Shown: positions 54,504 through 64,000 of the stretch, in pieces
Numbering within the stretch: position 1 is the first letter of the stretch
Layout: each line of letters starts with the position of its first letter
Assembly: GCA_022316685.1 (NCBI GenBank)
Contig: JAKJHU010001655.1
Coordinates: 1-64,000, forward strand
Length of the DNA stretch: 64,000 bases
DNA from: Progne subis subis
Taxonomy: Eukaryota > Chordata > Aves > Passeriformes > Hirundinidae
Direction: 5' to 3'
Notes under the pieces: model-generated
Told to the model about the DNA's origin: nothing
Seen by the model: the letters and a program-made list of their open reading frames with translations, nothing else
The model's database searches: none
Translations under genes and position numbers: made by a program

Positions 54504-56355
54504 ATGAGGCCAAGGGTACCAGTGAGACCAAATGCACCAGTGACTAGATCCCAGGATATAAACTTTGCTGCCAAGAATCCTGACATCTTGGTCCTTGGCT
54601 GCAAGCCAAAGGGCCTTGAGGATGGTAGAAAGTCAAAACTCCTGAGGATTATTTTCACTGTGTTTGTTGTGATGCCCTTGGCAACTGGGCAAAACTATGG
54701 AGCCACTCTGCAGAGAGTCCATGAGAGAAGGGACTGAGCAATGCCGGAACAAACAATAATAATAATATTAACAAACAATAATAAAACAAGCAGCGCAAGA
54801 GTGGCCAATGAGACAACAATCGATGCAAAAACAAAGTCCCAGTAATATTGATCCCTGTAATAAATGCCATCAGTCCCTGGGGGTCAAGGACAAGATGGAA
54901 TGTGTGTTCACGGCACATCCACATGTTTGTGCTGCCTGCTATGATTGCAGCAATTTTATAGATGTTTGTGTTAAAAATAGAAAAATGGATTGGGTAGGGG
55001 AAAATTTAGGATTTAATGGACCAGCTCCTTATCCTTACAGTGATCAAATCTGTCCTCAATATGAAAATTTTATTTGTTTTGAGAAAGATGAGAATGGGAA
55101 TGATCCAAGTATAGGCATAGGAGGTACAGCACTAAGGAAAAAAAAGAAGAAAAAAAAAGAAACAAAAGAAATAAGAATAAAGGCCCTAGGGAAAGAATTA
55201 AAGGAACTGATAAGCTGTATGAACAATTAAAGCAGCAGTGTAGCCACTGGGATTTGACAACCTCAGCTAAGAACCTTTTTGTAGATTTGATGCAAGAAAT
55301 TGCTACAGAATCAGGATTATCCAAATGATGGATCTGTGGGGGAATTAGAATGGCTGAAAGATGGCTGTGGAGAGGTGAGAGTCTAGCTCCAGAACAATTT
55401 TTCAAATGGAATCATACTCAAACTTCCAAGACATTAAAATGACCTGAAGGATGGATTTTGAGTCATCAAGTAATTGGAATAGTTTGTGTAACTTGAGAAG
55501 GAAGAAAAATATAATGAAGTTGTAGGATATACTCCTTGTATATCTACTTTAGTAGTTAATTCGTATAATATAACTAATACCTGATAACTAATAACTTTTA
55601 TTGTGTATTGAGGAATAATAAAAGGAAATGAATTGTGAGTGGAATAATCAAACTGATTTTTTCTGGTATATAGTGAATTACCTGAAAAGTGGGAGGGAAC
55701 CTGTACCTTAGGAGTTATACGACCCTCCTTCTTCGTCATACCAAGGTCTAGGAGCAATATGCCGGGAACATCACTTGATGAGACTCTAGAAAGGAATAAA
55801 AGAGATTGAAACCTCGACTTCCCAAAGGCAGGGGGAAACCAGGAATGGGGGGAAGAAGAATGGCCTGCAGAAAGAATCATAACATATTATAACCCAGCAG
55901 CTTGGGCTGAGGGTGGATCTTGGGGATATAGGACCCCAATTTATCTATTGAATCTGTTGATAAGACTCCAGGAGGGAGTGGAGGTTGTATCAAACCATAC
56001 TTCTGATGCCCTAAAGTTACTGGCCAAGCAGTATTCACAAATGTGAGCATTTGTATATCAAACCAGAATTGCCCTAGATTATCTGTGGGCTGAAGAAGGG
56101 GGAGTTTGAGGAAGATTTAACGAACCTGAGTGCTGTGTGGAGAGAGATGATCATGGGGAAGCCATCACAAAACTTGCTGATGAAATTAAGAGAGTGCCAC
56201 ACGTACCTGTTCAAAAGTGGAATTCTATTCTAAAAACGGATTGGTGGGATAACCTCTTTGGAGGAGCCTGGTGGAAGAAGGTGGGATTTATGCTGTTATG
56301 TTCTGGATTAGGATTGTTATTCTTACCATGCATGATTCCATGTCTTATTGACTAA
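54504..56355 (+). pseudogene. env: Gamma-type ERV env
   Basis: Signal/leader at 54504-54737 (LLRIIFTVFVVMPLATGQ). The surface subunit follows from 54808 (PCNKCHQSLG, HVCAACYDCSNFIDVC) with a poly-Lys slip near 55136-55160. After a frame change come DLTTSAKNLFVDLMQE, a CxxC-like WICGG, ESLAPEQFFKWNHT, PEGWILSHQVIG, YSELPEKWEGTCTLGV, the heptad end QTRIALDYLWAEEGG, then ECCVERDD and the anchor helix (VGFMLLCSGLGLLFLPCMIP) with stop at 56353-56355. Many in-frame stops, mostly TGA. No furin site is clear. Confidence 0.7.
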
Positions 56356-56708
56356 TCCACCCAGTGATACAAGGAAGGCAAATGACAGCAATGCCCATTG
56401 ATCCAGAATTGGCAGCAAAAGGGAAACCAAATCCTTTGATGATATTAAAAGCTAGACCTACTCATACTCAAAAGAAAGGACCTGAAGAGATGTTGACTGA
56501 ACATAAGAGACTACTCTAGCACAAGAGATGTTAACCAAATTTGAGAAGGAATGCGAAAAGCTTGATGCAGCACGGGAGATGTTAGAAAAATTAGAGGCTG
56601 AAATGAGAGAGCGTGAAAACCTGGATTATTGGGAATATAGAAGAAATCGAGATTCAGTTTTAATTGAAAAGCATGAATCAATATGATTAAAAAGAGAAAT
56701 GGGGGAAA
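56356..56708 (+). pseudogene. Post-env coiled-coil frame
   Basis: Downstream of the env stop a frame gives a Lys/Pro-rich part and, after one frame change, a highly charged heptad stretch (MLTKFEKECEKLDAAREMLE, then LEAEMRERENLDYWEY). It ends near a purine tract (AGAGAAATGGGGGAAA, about 56692-56707). It may be a long env cytoplasmic tail or a separate small protein. Confidence 0.3.
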
Positions 56709-57545
56709 TTTGTAATAAATGAAAATGATTCATGATAATTGTAACTATATTAATATTTTAGAAATACATAATTTAGAAAGCATTTGTGATAAAGTAGTAA
56801 AGGAAAAAGTAGATGTGATTAGTGTTACAAAGCAGATGGGCCCCTTGGCAGATGCTGCATGAGAAAAATAAGATACAGGATGCAGTTTGAGATAAGCAAG
56901 AGTTTCAAAGCTGGATTAGCCAAAGCTGGGACTACTCCAAGGTAGGGGGATGGGCCCTTTGCAGATGTGATGGGATACAGGGTGTCTTAAGATAGAACTG
57001 GCCTTGAGATGGACAAAGCTGGGACTTTTCCAAGGTAGGGAGTTTGGGTGGTGGTTTGATCCATGAAATAATTACTTTCTGGCACAAAATGCTTAGTTAT
57101 GTATAAACAAAACTTAGAGCGCACATGCAACCAGTAAGGTTATTCATAGGATGCAAGGAAGATGATGAGCCTTCATCTGAAGAAGACCAACAAAAAGCCA
57201 AGAATACCCCTAACAACAAGTGGAGCATGAGCTATGTAGTATAGCAATGTTGATTTTAAGAATTGAAAATAGGAAAACATTCATGAGAAATATTAATGAA
57301 TATGTATTAGCACACAGTATCTAAGATTAAGTTGGATTACTTTGTTTTGTACGTGAAGTACAAAACAAATTCTGTACCCTCTGTACCCCGGTCAGTTTTG
57401 CTTATGCTTTATCCAAACAGTACTTATCTCTACTTAATCACTGCCGAATTTTGTATATGCCTTATTATAAAATGCAACTTAAATAAAATTGCATTGCTGC
57501 TAAATTCAACATTGTTGATTATTAAATTAGACATATAGGGCTTAA
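56709..57545 (+). mobile_element. Probable 3' LTR of the gamma-type ERV
   Basis: Begins after the purine tract. It holds two imperfect copies of AAAGCTGGGACT(A/T)(C/T)TCCAAGGTAGGG (about 56925-57050), typical of U3 repeats, and AATAAA near 57480. No second copy exists in the window, so the ends are guesses. Confidence 0.4.
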
Positions 57546-57550
57546 TTTAA

Positions 57551-57632
57551 AATCCTTCCTTCCTTCCCTCCTTTTTCCTTCCTCCTTTCCTTCTTTCTCT
57601 CTCATTTCTTTCTTTCTTTCTTTCTTGGGAGC
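57551..57632. repeat. Pyrimidine-rich microsatellite
   Basis: CCTT and TTTC repeats, continuous pyrimidine on the plus strand. Confidence 0.9.
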
Positions 57633-57910
57633 AGGTACCCTTACCCTCCCAAAATCACTGCCACTCTACCTCAGCCCTGCACAGCACAGCACCTTAAACT
57701 CAGCCTTCCCAATTTCACTGCAACCTCCCACAAGACACTTCCAGGCCCCAAAATTCCTAAAAGCACAAGCAGCCTTTAAAAACTGCTTCTTGCTTTCTCT
57801 CCCTCTACTCCCCTACTCCAAGAGCCCAAACCACCCTCTCCCAGCATTGCAACCCTACCTCTCCAAACTTTCCTACCACCCTCACACTGCAATCCCCACA
57901 ATTACACTGA

Positions 57911-58032
57911 TCCTATCCCATCCCATCCCATCCCATCCCATCCATCCCATCCCATCCCATCCCATCCCATCCCATCCCATCCCATCCCATCCCATCCCAT
58001 CCCATCCCATCCCATCCCATCCCATCCCATCC
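57911..58032. repeat. (CCCAT)n pentanucleotide microsatellite
   Basis: About 24 almost perfect CCCAT units with one 4-base interruption near 57940. Confidence 0.95.
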
Positions 58033-59080
58033 CTTCTGGGCAGAAGTCCCCTCCAACCAGCCCTTGCACACTTCCAGCCATTCCAGGCAGCCGCAGCTTT
58101 TCCTCCCACTCTGTGCCAGGGCCCCACCGCCCTCCCAGGGAACAAGTCCATCCCCACATCCCAGCTCACCCTGGCCCCAAGCAGTGTCCAGCCATGGCCT
58201 GTGTCCTGGCGCTGCAGGCCCTTGGCAAGAGTCTCTCCCAGCAGCAATTCCTGCTCTTCCCTGCTCTGGGGCAGCAGCTGCAAGTTGATTTGCTCCCTGG
58301 GCTCTGGCCCAGCCCCAAGCCAGGGCCGGGACCTTTCCCCAGAGCTCTGCCGGCACTGGCTCGCTTCGGCCGCAGCCCAGCAGCAGACGGAGCTCAGAGC
58401 TCCCCGGGGGCTGCGCCTCCTGCCCAGGGACAGCAGCAGGGGCAGCTGAGACTTCTGCCCCGGGGCCAGCAGGGAATGCACCCCAGGGAACGGCTGGGGC
58501 TGGGCCAGGCCAGCTGCGGGCTGGAGACCAGCAAAAGCTTCTTCCCCTGCAGGGGCCTTGACCACTCACCAGGCTCCCCAGGGAATGGTCACAGCTGCGA
58601 GGCTGCCGCAGCTCCAGGAGCCTTTGGACACCGCTCCCGGGAATGCCCAGGCTGCCACTCTTGGGCTGTCTGTGCAGGGCCAGGGCCTGACTCCATGATC
58701 CCGCTGCCTCCCTCCCAGCTCAGCCCCTTCTGCAGTTCTCACCCTTGGGCTCAGCCTTTGTGTCTCCTCCAGGCGCTGGCAGAGCTCTTGGGGCCGGGGC
58801 AGGAGCGGCACAGCCCCAGCGTTCCCCTCTCTGTGACACCACGGTGGGGACAGCTCCAACGTTCCCTGCCTGGAGACGCTCCAAGGGAAGCGTCCAGAGC
58901 CACAGCCAGACAGCAAAACTGAGCGGGCACTGAGCACCCCCGGCCTGGGCTGATGTGCATTGCTGTGCACACAGCTCGGGGAAGGTCCCCCTGGCCACCT
59001 CCACAGTGCCACAGGCAAGTGTCAGATAGTTACAGAGCTCTGCCCAGAGCTGACAGGGGGAGTTAATAAGAAAACAAAAA
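58033..59080. other. GC-rich region without a recognised gene
   Basis: Open frames on both strands (for example + 58194-58922) arise from base composition. There is no domain, no related copy in the window, and no clear promoter. Confidence 0.4.
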
Positions 59081-59085
59081 AAGAC

Positions 59086-59121
<36 letters not shown>

Positions 59122-59340
59122 AACAAAACCCCCATACAAAACCAAAAACTCCTACCACCAAAAAAAAAGAACTGAAACCCAAAAAAAAAAAAAAAAAACC
59201 CACGAACCCCACAAAATCTAGAATCAAAGAGCTCTTCTCCACATCAAGAAAACCAATCAAAACAAAAGAACAGGAAAATAAACCAAACCAAAAAAAAAAC
59301 CCAAACAAAACCCCAAAAGAAAAGCAAACAAGAAAAAGAG
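59081..59340. repeat. A-rich low-complexity tract
   Basis: Runs of up to about 35 A with AAAACC variations. It may be a decayed retroposon tail. Confidence 0.8.
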
Positions 59341-60039
59341 AACGTCCCCCAGCAGAGCTGTTCCATCCATCAGTTCTCACACTGCAGGCACAAAAGACCT
59401 GTGGCTGCAAAAAATGAGGACTCATTGGGCACATTTGCAGGAAAAGCAGGTTCAGGACAGGCTTTCGGCAGAACTGTTCTCAGCTGCAAAAAAGGCCCCT
59501 TTGGCAGCTGCAGGGCCATTGGAAATGCAGACCCTCAGCCCACAGGGGAGAAAAGAGCTCTGAATCCTCTCCCCACACAAACCCTGTTCCCAGCTGCTTC
59601 ACACACAGGATCCTTCTGGAGGACTGTGGAAAGCTGAGAATCAGCTCTGCCTTCTCCATTCTGTGCCCTAAAGCTGCCTGGAGAAGAAATTTAGGCTCAG
59701 CTCTGGTGGCACAATCCCTCCTGGCCCAGGGCACAGCACCAGGAAGGTCTTTGTGTGCTGCTGCTCCTGGGCACAGCTGCTGTGCCAGCACTGATCTGCC
59801 CCAGCTCTGCACACAACATTGCTGCTCCAGCTCCAGAGGAGGGAACAAAAGGGGGATCTCTGCAGAAAACTTGGCTGAGAGATCCCTTAGTTCCTTTAAA
59901 GTCACCAACAGCGCAGCCCCTCATGGGCACAGTCTGTGGCCACAGAAGGTGGAGAGAAACAAAATGAGAAATGGCACAAACATGACTTATCTTTGTGGAG
60001 AAGATTAAAGGACTAAAACAAAGAAAAAGAACCTCCAAA

Positions 60040-61738
60040 ATAAAACCAACAAGAAGTATCAAAGATGACTTTTATTACAAGTGATTTGCAGAATTGGCCA
60101 GCAGTTTAATGTTCCAAAACCATCCAGTCATCAGTCTCCACACTGCAGCCTTGAGCTCCTGGTTCCTCAGGCTGTAGATGAGGGGGTTCAGGGCTGGAGG
60201 CACCACAGAGTACAGAACTGACAGGGCCAGATCCAGGGATGGGGAGGAGATGGAGGGGGCTTCAGGTAGGAAAACATGCCAGTGCTGACAAACAGAGAGA
60301 GCACGGCCAGGTGAGGGAGGCAGGTGGAAAAGGCTTTGTGCCGTCCCTGCTCAGAGGGGATCCTCAGCACAGCCCTGAAGATCTGCACATAGGAGAAAAC
60401 AATGAACACAAAACAAACAAATGCTAAAGAGATGGAAAATACAAGAAGTCCAAGTTCCCTGAGGTGGGATTTGGAGCAGGAGAGTTTGAGGATGTGTGGG
60501 ATTTCACAGAAGAACTGGCCCAGGCATGCCATGGCACAGGGGCAGGGAAAATGTATTGGCTGTGCATGAGCATTGAGAAAGGCACTGGCCCAGGCAGCTG
60601 CTGCCATGTGGGCACAAGCTCTGCTGCCCAGGAGGGTCCCGTAGTGCAGGGGTTTGCAGATGGACACGTAGCGGTCATAGCACATGATGGTCAGGAGAAA
60701 ACTCTGCTGAGAAAGAAGGAAAGAAAAAGACTTGTGCAGCACATCCTTGTAGGAGATGTTCCTGGTGTCCCAGAGGGAATTGTGCATGGCTTTGGGGACA
60801 GTGGTGAGGATGGAGCCCAGGTCGGTGAGGGCCAGGTTGAGCAGGAAGAAGAACATGGGCGTGTGCAGGAGGTGGCCGCAGGCTACGGCGCTGATGATGA
60901 GGCCGTTGGCCAGGAGGGCAGCCAGGGAGATGCCCAGGAAGAGGCAGAAGTGCAGGAGCTGCAGCTGCCGCGTGTCTGCCAATGCCAGCAGGAGGAAGTG
61001 GCTGATGGAGCTGCTGTTGGACATTTGCTGTGCTCCCATGGGGACCTGTTCATGGATAAAGGACAGTGACAAGTCAGCAGAGGCTGCTTTGAGCCAAACC
61101 TGGGCCATTCCCTAGACTGTCCCACTGTGACTCACCCACCCTTGTTCCTGCTCTGGGAAAACCTTCACCCAGGTCCCTGCCTGAGCTCCACTTGTGCTGT
61201 CTGAGTGTGCCAGGAGCAGCCAGGCCTGTGTGTGGGGGCTCTCCAGGAGCCATCCCTGCCCACTGCCCTGGGTTTGTGGCCATGTGGCAGAGGGACAAGG
61301 CTGGATCTTCAGGATTGTGCCAGTGGAATCACTCCTAATGCAGGCAGGCTTGTAGCATCTGCACTTCACTTCTAAAGGGCATGGAGAGCAGGAAGGAATT
61401 TAGCCATTTTTTCCTGCACACATCATTCCTGGTCTCTGGGTCAGAAATCCCCACCATTTCTGCTGCACTGAGTTTACCACTGAGAGATGTGAGAGGCAAA
61501 GGATTCCTGTGGCTTAGGGAAGGTGAGGGGCTGGATGGGCTTGTTCCCAACTGCCCTGGGTTTGCACCTTTGGCTGCAATCAGAGCACAGTCACACTCCC
61601 GTGTCACCCTGGGATAAACCAGACCCTGCCCAGAGCAGAGGGATCCCTGAATGTCTCAGCCTCTCCAAAGGTCTCTGGCAAGGGCTCAGCACCCCCTTCT
61701 GCCAAGGACACTCACGGCTCCCTTGGCAAACCCAACAG
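60040..61738. repeat. Outer inverted repeat, right copy (OR-bearing unit)
   Basis: Reverse complement of 1-1745, including about 700 bp of 5' flank. Confidence 0.85.
60106..61039 (-). pseudogene. Olfactory receptor, OR14-like, frameshifted
   Basis: Inverted relative of the 727-1659 gene. ATG at 61039 (MGAQQMSNSSS) or 61024. TM1-TM2 are intact (PMFFFLLNLALTDLG) and the DRYVSICKPLHYG motif is present. The frame is disturbed near 60745 (ISYKDVLHKSF where relatives have ISYTGCA), around 60540-60570 in the second extracellular loop (Cys pattern scrambled, frame returns), and finally near 60258. There a lost base in the run of G/C changes the LKPPSISSPSL segment and brings an early stop at 60188, so TM7 with its NPLIYSLRN (about 60155-60195) is out of frame. 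The normal stop position is 60106, and AATAAA follows at 60076-60071. Confidence 0.85.
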
Positions 61739-62470
61739 CATTTCCTCAGCTCTGGCATCTCTGCACTTCCCCATGGGACATTCAGGGAACTCCCAGAGGC
61801 TGTGGCACAGATTTGCAGCCAGGAGGGCAGCTCAGAGCTTGGAAGGACACAGCAAGGAGATCCCTGGGTGTGCCCATGATGGGATCTCAGGGAGGGGGCT
61901 CAGCTCATTCCCCTTTCCCATGGATGCTTTCCCACAGCCCCACAGGTGACAGGCAAGCTTGGACACCCCATTCCCATGGACACAGCTGCCTGGCAGCAAT
62001 CCCAAGGGCAGTGCCTGACTCAGCTGCTGCAAATGCCAGAACCTCCCTGAGAGCACCAGGTAACAGTGACAATATCAGGGGAGTGGCATACCCAGCCATA
62101 GATTGCAAGAGTTTATTAAGGTTGATTAATTAGTATATTTTACAGGAACATCCAATAGGAGATTCAGTTGCCCCAGTTACACAGCTGTAGGTAAATCCAT
62201 TTGAATGGACCATGGGCTTTTTTGCCCTGCTTGTTTTATGACTGATCACACTCTGGTTAAAAACCAAATGCTCTTCCGTAGGTTCTTTTCCTGATACTAT
62301 GACTATACAGTATTTCAGGAATGTATTTAGAAGCATATTTTTCTAAAATGTAAGAGGAAGGGTGGGAAACATACTACTGTTAATTAAGGTTTATAATTAT
62401 CTAGGTATGTAATAGTAGTGAATGGAGTTAATTAAGGATTATGATTTATAAATATATAATAGTAGTTAAC
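61739..62470. other. No gene seen
   Basis: Unique DNA, with an AT-rich last 150 bases next to the LTR (two TAATAGTAGT-type repeats near 62410 and 62459). Confidence 0.5.
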
Positions 62471-63100
62471 TGTTGGAGTCCAGGGCATTCCTTTGGCTGC
62501 CCTGGAGGGTCAGGGACCTGGACAGGGGGTCTGGGACCCTGGCCCAGAGCCCAGAGGGACATTGGCTTTGATCTCAGTCCATGGGAAAGGCTTCCTGCAC
62601 TGCGGGAAGGATTGCAAGCCACAAGAGTGTGAAAGATAGTAGTTTAGCTTATCAGAGGGTGAGAAAACAGTAGATTTGGGTTTTTAGTATGGAAGTGAAT
62701 GGGAGCAAGATGGAGGATTTGGGGCGTTGTCTCCTGCTTCTTCTTTCTTCTTCCCTCACTGCATTTTCTGCAATGACGGTGGCACAAAGTAGTTTCAAGA
62801 GATTGGGTCAAAGTAGGGATGACCTTTTAGTATAAGTGATAGGTATTGGCAAATAATGATAAATAAAGAACACGTAGCAATTAGTATAAAAGATAATGAC
62901 AGCCCAGTCCAGGAGGAGTCGAGGAGTCACCAGATGCCCAGGCAGCTGCACAGATCTTTGTTGGGCACTGAGAAGTGTAAGATAAGAAACAATAAACGAA
63001 GCGCAACCTTGAAAAATCAGAACCTGAAGATTCCGTCTCTTTCTTCCATCTGGCTCAGAGCTTTGCAGAAGGCAAAAAGACTCTAAAACCACCTGAATCT
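62471..63100 (+). mobile_element. LTR (TGTTGGAGTCC family), copy 2
   Basis: Same family as 30445-31060, with TATAAAAGATAA near 62886 and AATAAACG near 62990. The element's interior is replaced by another LTR piece. Confidence 0.75.
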
Positions 63101-63576
63101 CAGAAAAAAACCGAGAGGAGATGCCATAGGAAACTGTGATCCAGTGAGAGACTTGAACAGAGAGAGAGGGCTCTCGCTCCCAGAGATAAAGAGGGCCTTT
63201 GCTTCCAAACTAGAGCAGCCTATCCTTGAAAGACTGCAGCCCACTGACAAGTGTCCCATGCCACAACAGTACTGGGAAGACTGTTTTGCCTGTGTGAGGG
63301 ACTCATGACACAACAGAAGAAAATCTCCTCTCCCTGAGCAGAGAAAGATCTTGGGTAATGAACTGACAAAAACCCCCACTCTCTGTCTCCCTGTGCTATC
63401 GGTGGGAAAGAGGGAGGGGCTGGGGGGCAAAAAAGTTGTTTTAAAGTCTCATTTTACTTCTCATTATCTTCCTTTGACTAATAAATTTACTTTATACCTT
63501 TAAATTTGAACCTCTTTTTCCTTTAGAGTGTTTTTCTCCCAGTCCTCATCTCAACCCATGAGTCCAAACCACGACA
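63101..63576 (+). mobile_element. 3' part of a different LTR
   Basis: T-rich end with ACTAATAAATTTACTTTATACC and a CCACGACA end at 63576, the style of class III LTR ends in songbirds. No 5' part is recognised. Confidence 0.5.
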
Positions 63577-63955
63577 GAGGCCGTGTGAATCAAGGGGCTC
63601 TGCAGGGCCTTGTGGAACCAAGGAGCAGCTGTGACACTGCAGGGCCTCATGGAAGCAGTGAGAGCATTCTGACACTGTGAGTCCCCACGGAACCAAAGGG
63701 CCATTGTGACACCACAGAACCAAGGCAACCACTGTGACACTGCCAGGTCTCATGGAAACAAGGGGTCATTGTGACACCAAGGGTCCCCATGGAAGCAAGG
63801 GGCCAGTGTGACACAGCCAGGCCTTGTGGAACCAAGGGGCCATTGTGATCCTGGGGAGCCCAATAGAACCAAGGGAACACTGTGACACTGCAGGAACTTA
63901 TGGAGTCATGGAAATCATTGTGACACTCTGAGACCTCAAGTAACCTAAGGGCCAT
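63577..63955. repeat. Minisatellite, third copy
   Basis: Same GGGCCATTGTGACAC units as 2841-3061 and 22749-23205, here following an LTR end rather than a CR1 tail. Confidence 0.75.
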
Positions 63956-64000
63956 TGGGTTTATTTTTCAACCCCATGGAAACGACCAAACCATTTTGAC

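Noticed and set aside
57882..58569. Minus-strand frames with (GMGWD)n repeats
   Set aside because: They are translations of the (CCCAT)n microsatellite and its GC-rich flank. There is no start context, domain or related copy.
58194..58922. Plus-strand GC-rich frame of about 240 codons
   Set aside because: Frames are open on several strands here because of base composition, and no family is recognised.

Overview
The window looks like a repeat-rich piece of a bird nuclear genome, most likely a songbird. This rests on three things: CR1 LINE 3' ends in several places, three close relatives of the avian-expanded OR14-like (gamma-c type) olfactory receptors, and a dense nest of endogenous retroviruses (ERVs) of avian type. 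Roughly 45% of the window is retroviral. There are no bacterial features. Species and chromosome cannot be told from sequence alone. All homology calls are by eye and from recall of families; no search was run.

Layout. 1-1.7 kb: an intact olfactory receptor (OR) gene on + inside a segment that recurs inverted at 60.0-61.7 kb. 2.15-23.9 kb: a large inverted repeat. Each arm carries two copies of an unrecognised TATA-promoter gene for a small membrane-anchored, Arg-rich protein, so there are four copies in all. They lie on - in the left arm (starts 5406 and 9337) and on + in the right arm (starts 16451 and 20388). Only the 16451 copy is open over its full 413 codons. The spacer between the arms holds a provirus (10.9-15.0 kb) and a second, gamma-type env/LTR remnant. 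25.4-26.3 kb: a second intact OR on -. 28.6-33.9 kb: a direct duplication of a decayed tandem-repeat array, with an LTR/leader/gag fragment between the copies.

33.9-57.5 kb is an ERV cluster. It contains a class III (ERVL-like) element with a nearly intact pol; a minus-strand LTR-gag piece fused to an intronless copy of the phospholipid-synthesis gene CEPT1; and a plus-strand betaretrovirus-like pol and env with a captured cystatin-like, membrane-anchored gene between them. It also contains an LTR cut into that env, a roughly 350-bp satellite, and a gamma-type ERV whose pol is replaced by Cys-rich reading frames. 57.5-59.3 kb holds microsatellites and A-rich tracts, 60.1-61.0 kb an OR pseudogene, and the end of the window two LTR pieces and a minisatellite.

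The genes do not form one pathway. The window is instead a picture of host gene amplification by palindrome (the TM/Arg-rich family and the ORs) and of retroviruses recombining with each other and with host messages. The three observations I rate highest are the cystatin-like gene inside an ERV, the four-copy palindromic gene family with CRE-like promoter sites (tentatively SPATA31/FAM205-like, i.e. a possible male germline family), and the gag-CEPT1 fusion.
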